From the NCBI GenBank assembly GCA_030849065.1, contig JASAON010001416.1, forward strand, positions 1 through 23,419: a DNA stretch of 23,419 nucleotides, given 5' to 3'. The translations under genes and the position numbers were made by a program. Below are positions 17,568 through 23,419 of this stretch, one piece after another (positions within the stretch are counted from its first letter, which is position 1; every line of letters begins with the position of its first letter). This DNA is from Jaenimonas drosophilae. Taxonomy: Eukaryota > Euglenozoa > Kinetoplastea > Trypanosomatida > Trypanosomatidae. The notes beneath the pieces are model-generated. The model saw nothing but the letters and a program-made list of their open reading frames with translations, had not been told where the DNA came from and searched no databases.

Positions 17568-20489
17568 ATGGGTTCCAAGGATGCCGTGTGCGTTCAGACT
17601 TGTTTGCCCATCAGCCCCTTGACGGAGTGGCTGGAGTACGTGGCACAGAAGCTGCCGTTGGGCCCATCCTTGCACCTACAACGTGTACGTGCAGATTCAC
17701 TCCTCCCTGATGCCGGCACAGGAAAAACGAAGATGATCATGGGTGCTGCAGATGTACTCATGCGGCCACGTGTTGCAACGCTTCTTGGGCATCCAGTTGG
17801 TGGTGAGCCGTCTTCCATGGACGTTTGCATCAACGGCCAACGGGTGCATGTGCTAGGTATGTGGCGGGCTCTCCTCAGCCCTCTACTCCTTCGTGGCGAG
17901 GATGCACGTGCATCATCATCATCATCGCGCTTCTCCAGCATGCACGTGGATGCGGATGGCCAAGGAAGACGGTTGTTGTGTGTGTTGGCGGCTTTACACA
18001 CACTGGTGGGCAGCTCACGCTCGCTGCATCACCTCTTTGATATGGCTGGTTGTGCCACTTCTTCGTACATTGCGCGGTTTCCGGTGTTGTGGGCAGATCA
18101 TGTTGGTGGTGAGGAGGCCTCACGTGGGTGGAGCCCCAATGCGGCTGCAACACGTCAGCGCCATCGTGTACGTTTGGTGCAGCTCATGCGCCGCATGGCG
18201 ATGATCGATGGCCTTCGTCTAGGTGCTACCTCCCCAACAACAAGAACAACCGAGGAGGAGGAGGAGGTGGTGCCAGAGGATTGGCTGAGTTTTGTGGCGA
18301 GTGAGGCGTGGAGGGAGCTCCATCTCTGTGGAGATGCTTGGGCGTTGTACCACGATGATGGCATTCAAGCTTGCCCCATCACGTACGTCACCGGCATAAT
18401 TCATCATCTTCTTGCCGCTGAGGTTGAGGGGGAGACGCTGCACACGCTGCGGCAGCTTCTGGTGAGCTACCTACACCCAGACCAACCATCGAATAAGATG
18501 ATGATGAGTGCGCCATGTATGTGGGAGGATCTGGAGCATCGTCTGCGGTGGCTCCTTCATCATCCATCCGAGGTCTTGATGCTGCCACACCTCCACGGCG
18601 CCGACGGGGCCATCAAAACCACCACCGACGTGAGCCCCACCACCGCACCGCTGCATGCCGCTGTACGTGCAAGCCGTACCGTTGATGCACGTGTGTTTGT
18701 GCTTCCGCGGCTGGATGCACGTGAGGATGTGGCACATTTGCCGCAGGTTTCACCTCCTTTCCCATGCTTTGAGCGTGGGGCGAAGGTGGCAGAGGGTCAG
18801 GATCTTCTCTCCCCGCTTCCATCATCATCATCGTCTTGTGATGATGATGATGATGATGATGGTGCTACACGCGTGGCGTTTCTACGTGTAGATCCCAGTG
18901 GAGGTTGGCTCAGTGCCGTGGAGGATGCTCACAACACCCGCACATTTCTGCCCTTCTACTCCAACGATGCGCACCATCAACGGGCTGCTGCATCTGCACG
19001 CCGCCCGGCATGGCGCCCACCAAACTCATCCAGTGAGGAGGATGAAGAAGATGAGCGGCTCTATCACTCCAACACGCACCAACGCACTGTGCTCCGCCAT
19101 GGAAACGATGGCGATGTGCAAGCTCCGCGCCATGTTGATCCATCATCATCATCATCGCCCAATGATGTACTGGAGCTGGCTGTTGTGGCGGTCCTGCGCC
19201 AACTGGCCATTGCCCCACACGCGGAAGATGATGTGGTGTTGCGTGGCACCATTCGCCTATGTACGTGGGCGGTGCTCCACGGGGTGGAGGTGTTGCTCTC
19301 ACCCGAACGTGTGCCAAGTGTGCTGCAATCCTTTGCTCAGCGCCACATCACCTCGTTGCGCGCCACACTCATTGCGGAGTACGCCGCCGGCCGTCTTGCC
19401 CTCAACGCCGATGCGTGGGCCAACCTCACTTCCACGCGATCATCATCATCATCATTGTGTGGGATTTACGTCGTGGATCAACTCCATCCAGGATGTCTGA
19501 GGCGGCTGCAAAACGCCGTGAAGGGGAGCTCCATGGTGTGGTGCCGGGATACTTTGCGTATGTATTCAGCTGCTGGAGATGCCATCACCGTGGATGTGCG
19601 CCGGTGTTGTGTGTGCCGATCCACGGAGCTCCTCCACCTCCCTCACGAAGCGGTTGGGCGGCAGCCCTATCTGGGCCGCCGCTGTTGCGTTGTTAAGGTG
19701 CGAGGTGGTGATGATGGCCATGATGCAGCAAACAAGAAACATGTTGGTGGTGCTCCACGTCTGGTGCTGCTCCTCCTCACTCCATCCGTGGCGTTAACGA
19801 ACCTCTACGAGGGGCTGCTTCTCAAGGTGGCCCGAACGTTGCTGGGCGTGTTGCACGACGAGTGGAGATGCACCCCAGAAGTCATGAGGGATGAGGTACG
19901 CCCACAACAACAACAACAACAGCAACAACCGCGTGGTTGTATTGTGCGGGCTGGAGGCGTCTTTGGTGTTGCAGTGGCACAACGTCTTGCACGCCTGGCC
20001 AGTGATGTGGCGCATGCACGGTGCCGCGTGGTTGGGAGCTCTGACCTCCCCATGTTAGCCACCGCCATGATGATTCTGGCTGCCGCAGCCCTCGCACCCG
20101 CCAACGCTATTGCCCAATCTGTGATGGCCGATGGCTCCCCGCTTGCGGCGTTGCTCGCAACGCACATTGGCCATCCACCTGCAGGCCCTCGGTCTCGGCA
20201 GAAGGCGTGGCGGGCGAGTGTGGTGGATGCGCTCCAACACCAACCCTCACAATCTTCTTCTTGTGCCATGGCCGTACACCTCTACCGATGCTCTGTGGAG
20301 GAGGAGGTGAGTCTGAGGCGTGATGATGCTGAGCTCAGCCGCCTACGTGATGAGCTGCGGCCAACCAACACAAGCTGGGCTGGATGGCCGAGCACAAACT
20401 ACGCCTTCGTGGAGCCCATCTCTGGCTATACCGGTGCTCTACGGAGTACGGCAACGGCGTTGGCCACCATCCTCTCCGCCGCACGGTAA
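17568..20489 (+). CDS. Divergent group II chaperonin-like protein, BBS6/BBS10/BBS12 type
   Basis: The 973-residue protein has a scattered but ordered set of TCP-1/cpn60 features. DAGTGKTKMI (48-57) stands at the LGPxGxxKM position, and DADGQGRRLLCVLAALHTL (128-146) at the GDGTTxxxVLA position. The apical pattern CGIYVVDQLHPGCLRRLQ (631-648) resembles the strand and helix before the chaperonin 'hot' loop. RLVLLLLTP...LLKVARTLLGVLHDE (731-765) matches the domain-returning segment. CIVRAGGVFGVAVAQRL (791-807) matches the VPGGGAxExxLA helix, ILAAAALAPANAIAQ (836-850) the ALxxIPRTLAENAG stretch, and VEPISGYTGALRSTATALA (948-966) the C-terminal equatorial strand and helix. True CCT subunits are about 550 residues; the excess is Ser, Asp, Glu and Gln-rich inserts. 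Degenerate ATP motifs and inserts fit the BBS chaperonins, which help assemble the BBSome. I cannot say which of the three it is. An upstream TTG frame extension is not needed; ATG 17568 is used. Stop is TAA. Confidence 0.72.
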   Translation: MGSKDAVCVQTCLPISPLTEWLEYVAQKLPLGPSLHLQRVRADSLLPDAGTGKTKMIMGAADVLMRPRVATLLGHPVGGEPSSMDVCINGQRVHVLGMWRALLSPLLLRGEDARASSSSSRFSSMHVDADGQGRRLLCVLAALHTLVGSSRSLHHLFDMAGCATSSYIARFPVLWADHVGGEEASRGWSPNAAATRQRHRVRLVQLMRRMAMIDGLRLGATSPTTRTTEEEEEVVPEDWLSFVASEAWRELHLCGDAWALYHDDGIQACPITYVTGIIHHLLAAEVEGETLHTLRQLLVSYLHPDQPSNKMMMSAPCMWEDLEHRLRWLLHHPSEVLMLPHLHGADGAIKTTTDVSPTTAPLHAAVRASRTVDARVFVLPRLDAREDVAHLPQVSPPFPCFERGAKVAEGQDLLSPLPSSSSSCDDDDDDDGATRVAFLRVDPSGGWLSAVEDAHNTRTFLPFYSNDAHHQRAAASARRPAWRPPNSSSEEDEEDERLYHSNTHQRTVLRHGNDGDVQAPRHVDPSSSSSPNDVLELAVVAVLRQLAIAPHAEDDVVLRGTIRLCTWAVLHGVEVLLSPERVPSVLQSFAQRHITSLRATLIAEYAAGRLALNADAWANLTSTRSSSSSLCGIYVVDQLHPGCLRRLQNAVKGSSMVWCRDTLRMYSAAGDAITVDVRRCCVCRSTELLHLPHEAVGRQPYLGRRCCVVKVRGGDDGHDAANKKHVGGAPRLVLLLLTPSVALTNLYEGLLLKVARTLLGVLHDEWRCTPEVMRDEVRPQQQQQQQQPRGCIVRAGGVFGVAVAQRLARLASDVAHARCRVVGSSDLPMLATAMMILAAAALAPANAIAQSVMADGSPLAALLATHIGHPPAGPRSRQKAWRASVVDALQHQPSQSSSCAMAVHLYRCSVEEEVSLRRDDAELSRLRDELRPTNTSWAGWPSTNYAFVEPISGYTGALRSTATALATILSAAR

Positions 20490-21098
20490 GAAGAGGTGGT
20501 GATGATGCTGATGCGGATGATCTTGTGTGCGAGTGCGTGTGTGTGTTGTTGTTGTTGTGGTTGTGGCACTATGCTCACTCCCATGAGTGGGACTCCCCTC
20601 CCGCTCCAACCAAAACAAATGCTTCCTGTTTGCAGATTTGTGCTGATTCACCATCACCTTGCATCACATGCCTTCTTCTCTGCACACACACACACAACAA
20701 CACACATCTCAACATACATCGTTGTTTCTTCATCTTGTTCCTCTTCTTAGAAACACGCACGTCGCTTGTTCAGCCCCACCACCACACGCAACCACCTCCT
20801 TCTATTTTTGTTTTTCTATTTTTCTTGTTGTTGTTGTTTCACTAGTATACTACCAAAGTAGCACCAAAAAACAGCAACAAACACACATCTACACTTCCTC
20901 TTTATATTCGCGTGTCTCTGTGTGTGTGTGTGGCTTCTCCACTAAGCATCAAGCAAGAATACAGCTTCCATATCCACACTACTTCTTAGACAGAACAGTC
21001 AGAGCCCCCCCCCCCTACACCCCATCTACTTTCCTAATACATCACACAACCACAAAAACACACACAAAATTCGTTGTTGTTTTTTCTATCTTTTCAAC
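20490..21098 (+). other. Spacer and ATG-free leader of the Cys/QN-rich gene
   Basis: The spacer is GT-rich after the chaperonin-like stop (to about 20580) and then CA/CT-rich. The last ATG is at 20668-20670, and the following 428 nt have none up to the start at 21099. No ORF of note is seen. Confidence 0.55.
20802..20845 (+). promoter_or_regulatory. Candidate splice acceptor for the Cys/QN-rich gene
   Basis: A long T-rich pyrimidine tract is followed by CACTAG with AG at 20844-20845, which gives a 253-nt leader with no ATG. A second pyrimidine tract at about 21072-21094 sits directly before the start codon but has no AG after it. Confidence 0.4.
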
Positions 21099-21947
21099 AT
21101 GTCTGAAATGCAGGTTATCAACGTGGATGCAATGCGGCTGCTTACTGTGGAGTTCGTTCACCGCCGTGAGTGTGGCACCGAGGCACAGAAGCAGTCTGTT
21201 GCCACACTGCAGCTTCCTGCCTCTTCACTGCTGCGTGATGTGCGCACAGCCCTACACGAGCATCTTGTGCAGAACCCTACAGACCCACTTCTTACACGTA
21301 TGCTTGGCCGCAGCCGTAGTGTGGATGTGAACTCACTGTGCTTCTTTGCGCTGACCACGTCTTTGTTGCCGTCGCCTTGCCCCACTGAGGGGAGCAGTGC
21401 TGAACCCGTAGAGCCCTGTGATGGCCCTCAGCTTGTGAGTGTACCACTGCAGTGCTCGTTGCAGGAGGTTGCCTCTTCTGTTGGAGTAGCGGATGAGTCC
21501 ACCTCTCCACTTCGTTTGTACTACTGTGATGAGCGTGGCTATGGTGATGATGCTGATCTGTGCCTGTGCCTCTGCGCGTTGTGCGCCTGCTGTCTGGCCT
21601 GCTGCTGTGCGGCAGAGGCCGTGAATGCCAAGCAGGAGGCCAATGCCGCTCAGCAACAGAACAGGTACAATCAGCAACAGCAGTACAACAACAACCAATG
21701 TAACCACAATCAAGGCTACAACAACCAAGGCTATAACAACCAAGGCTATCAGGGCAACTACAACTACAATAACAACAACTATAGCAACTACCAGCCCCAG
21801 CCACAGTATGGATACCAACAACAACAACAGGGTTACTACGGGCAGCAGCAGCAGCAACCACCACAGCAGTATGGGTACCAGCAACAGCCGAACTACTACG
21901 GAAACGGCGGCAATCAAGAGAATCGCGTCTACTACTCGTCGGCCTAG
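21099..21947 (+). CDS. Protein with a cysteine cluster and a prion-like Q/N/G/Y tail
   Basis: The 282-residue protein has three parts. Residues 1-150 form a compact N-terminal region (MRLLTVEF, then SVATLQLPASSLLRDVRTAL) that could be a small alpha/beta fold; I do not recognise it. Residues 154-170, LCLCLCALCACCLACCC, hold nine cysteines in 16 positions, suitable for multiple palmitoylation or membrane attachment. Residues 186-282 are almost only Gln, Asn, Tyr and Gly, with three NQGY repeats (about 204-217) and blocks such as YGYQQQQQGYYG, typical of prion-like phase-separating domains. Cys-rich modules next to Q/G/Y-rich sequence occur in CYSTM-type proteins, but there the Cys part is C-terminal. 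The start is the first ATG after 428 ATG-free nt. Stop is TAG. A tandem paralogue begins at 23358. Confidence 0.8.
   Translation: MSEMQVINVDAMRLLTVEFVHRRECGTEAQKQSVATLQLPASSLLRDVRTALHEHLVQNPTDPLLTRMLGRSRSVDVNSLCFFALTTSLLPSPCPTEGSSAEPVEPCDGPQLVSVPLQCSLQEVASSVGVADESTSPLRLYYCDERGYGDDADLCLCLCALCACCLACCCAAEAVNAKQEANAAQQQNRYNQQQQYNNNQCNHNQGYNNQGYNNQGYQGNYNYNNNNYSNYQPQPQYGYQQQQQGYYGQQQQQPPQQYGYQQQPNYYGNGGNQENRVYYSSA
21705..21749 (+). repeat. 15-bp tandem repeat encoding NNQGY
   Basis: Two identical 15-bp units (AACAACCAAGGCTAT, 21720-21734 and 21735-21749) are preceded by a diverged copy (21705-21719). They are in frame and lie in the prion-like tail. Confidence 0.9.
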
Positions 21948-23357
21948 TAGCTGTGAACGTGTTTTCTTCGTTTTTTGTTCTTTGTACGCCATCATCACCG
22001 CGCAACCATGGAACGCAGCTCGTCGATCCATGGACATGTGCCGATGATAGCACCCGACTGTGGGAGATCCGGCACTTCTCTGCCCCCCCCTTTTTGTTTG
22101 CGATTGGTTATTATTTATATCTTGTGTTTTGCCTGTTGATCCACCACGCCATACGTGCATGAGTACATAAAGATGTGATAGTGTATGTGTGGGATGCCCC
22201 CCCAACGCCCGTTTCTTCGAGTTATCAGTGTGCCTGGGCGTGTGTGTGGAAGGACCCGTTCTATTTTTCATCAAGTGATGTGTTGTTTTGATGGGCATAG
22301 TGATGGCTAGATACAGTTGGTGCAGCCAAACGCCGTGTTTGGCTGTAGTCGCTTACTTTTTCGGCGATATCCCTCCTGCTTTTTGATCGGAGGAAAACGC
22401 TCATTGATAGGCCCACAACACCAGCGCAAATCAAGTATTCCACGAAGAGTTTCGTTCCTTGGCAACCTTGCGCCAGTGTGTTGTGGGGTTATGCTGCAAT
22501 GGCGAAAGTTTGTGATTTGATGATGTGGTTAATGAGCGTTTGATGCAACACTCTTTGTGGCGTGGATTTCTTGTGAGCGTTGCAGTCTGTTGTTCTTGCA
22601 GGCTGCTCCATCTTCTCACGCACCAACTTGCGAGGGTTGCTTCTGTAGATGCTACACACGAAATGTGCAGACTTGGCAGCCCCATGTACTGAGCCCCCCC
22701 CCCTGTGAGTGAGAACTACAGGAAGCTGATGAACGGTACATGTGTGTCCGGGTTGCTGTTGTTAGTGTTGCTACGTGGTGTGTGTGTGTGTGTGTGGTCT
22801 TCCTCCCTCTTATTTCGGAATGCCTTCCCTTTGCACTGTAACCCACACGAAGTATTTTTCTGTTATTGCAGCGCCACCCCTCACCAAGGCTCCCCCTCCT
22901 CTCCCCAAATTATCTCTTTGCACTCTAATACTCTGATCCATCACGTTGGTGCACCTGCCAGACTCGCCATATGTACATCTGATGAGTGAGCCCTTTGATT
23001 CATTGGCCCACTGTGTGTACATTACTACTCCGAACCGAAACAACAACTTTGTTGTGAGCTTCTTCTTCTTCATGTACTGCTCTTCGCCCACTTCAATTCA
23101 TCTCCTTTGCAAGTATTCTTTTGCTCACTACTGAGTACGTTCAACGTCTTGACACTACACACACACACACACAAGCAAGTGTACAGCGTCACCACATCTC
23201 TTCCTTTGTTCCGTTGTTGCTTGAGCTGACTCCACTACTTCCTTTGTAGTATTGTGAGGACAGCCTTGATTCACTCGCCTTCGATTCACATAGGCGTTCT
23301 TCTTTTTATTTTCGTTGTTGCTTGATTCATCACATCACGTCCTTCGTTTTCATACTG
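21948..23357 (+). other. 1.4 kb spacer between tandem paralogues
   Basis: The first part is T/GT-rich with ATGs. Around 22260-22700 the sequence is unusually free of simple repeats and contains a short perfect inverted repeat. From about 22850 it turns CA/CT-rich. The last ATG before the paralogue is at 23072-23074, followed by 283 nt without one. A 43-residue ORF at 22008-22139 and antisense frames at 22258-22685 are open but not convincing. Confidence 0.5.
22323..22345. repeat. 9-bp perfect inverted repeat, 5-nt loop
   Basis: CAGCCAAAC (22323-22331) pairs with GTTTGGCTG (22337-22345) around the loop GCCGT. A flanking G-U and U-A pair could extend it as RNA to 11 pairs. I do not recognise it as a tRNA or snoRNA. 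Confidence 0.85.
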
Positions 23358-23419
23358 ATGGCCCCTTCCACGGAGATGGAAACGTGCAGCGTTGAAACGA
23401 TGCGGCTGCTCACTGTGGA
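23358..23419 (+). CDS. Start of a tandem paralogue of the Cys/QN-rich protein (3' truncated by window)
   Basis: The first 20 codons and two further bases are visible. Residues 5-20, TEMETCSVETMRLLTV, align without gaps to residues 2-17 of the upstream gene, SEMQVINVDAMRLLTV. The DNA over MRLLTV differs at one synonymous position (CTT versus CTC) in the visible part. It begins at the first ATG after 283 nt without one, behind T-rich pyrimidine sequence. The rest lies outside the window, so whether it keeps the cysteine cluster and tail cannot be seen. Confidence 0.8.
   Translation, partial: MAPSTEMETCSVETMRLLTV

Noticed and set aside
22008..22139. 43-codon ORF with a hydrophobic end
   Set aside because: It lies 60 nt after the previous stop, within the likely 3' UTR, with no AG before it.
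21333..22298. 321-codon antisense ORF over the Cys/QN-rich gene
   Set aside because: Gln, Asn and Tyr codons read backwards give Val/Leu runs; there is no independent coding evidence.
1683..23357. Possible CRISPR array or bacterial-type operon signals in the repeats
   Set aside because: The repeats are eukaryotic microsatellites without spaced identical units, and the genes are eukaryotic ciliary genes.

Overview
The window looks like nuclear DNA of a flagellated protist, most likely a kinetoplastid or another euglenozoan. The supported genes all lie on the + strand, have no visible introns, and use all three standard stop codons. They are preceded by pyrimidine tracts followed by AG, which resemble trans-splice acceptors. 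The spacers are dense in (CA)n, (GT)n, (CAA)n, (GTT)n and (GAT)n repeats. The assignment is an inference: no spliced-leader, rRNA or tRNA gene is visible, and the spacers are much longer than is usual for trypanosomatids.

Layout. 2-478: C-terminal end of an unidentified protein. 978-1682: IFT22/RABL5, a small GTPase-like subunit of the intraflagellar transport train. 2245-6087: a 3.84 kb stretch with no ATG in any forward frame, directly upstream of a 578-residue orphan (6088-7824). 7825-15352: a 7.5 kb zone with no recognisable conserved gene but several short ORFs, the best being an 86-residue two-membrane-segment ORF (14173-14433). 15353-16777: the dynein-2 light intermediate chain, part of the retrograde IFT motor. 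17568-20489: a divergent, insertion-rich chaperonin-like protein of the BBS6/10/12 kind. 21099-21947: a protein with a cysteine cluster followed by a prion-like Q/N/G/Y-rich tail. 23358 to the window end: the first 20 codons of a tandem paralogue of that last gene.

How it fits together. IFT22, the dynein-2 light intermediate chain and a BBS-type chaperonin would all serve transport in the flagellum (train, return motor, BBSome assembly), so this looks like a loose ciliary gene neighbourhood. The two unidentified full-length proteins between and after them have no assigned role.

Most unusual signal. Each full-length gene, and the start of the paralogue, is preceded by a forward-strand ATG-free leader. 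These run from about 50 to 430 nt, except for the orphan at 6088, whose ATG-free stretch is 3,843 nt and begins right after a strong pyrimidine-AG site. The complementary CAT triplet is common there, so the depletion is strand-specific. It is best explained as selection against upstream AUGs in an ultra-long mature 5' leader.
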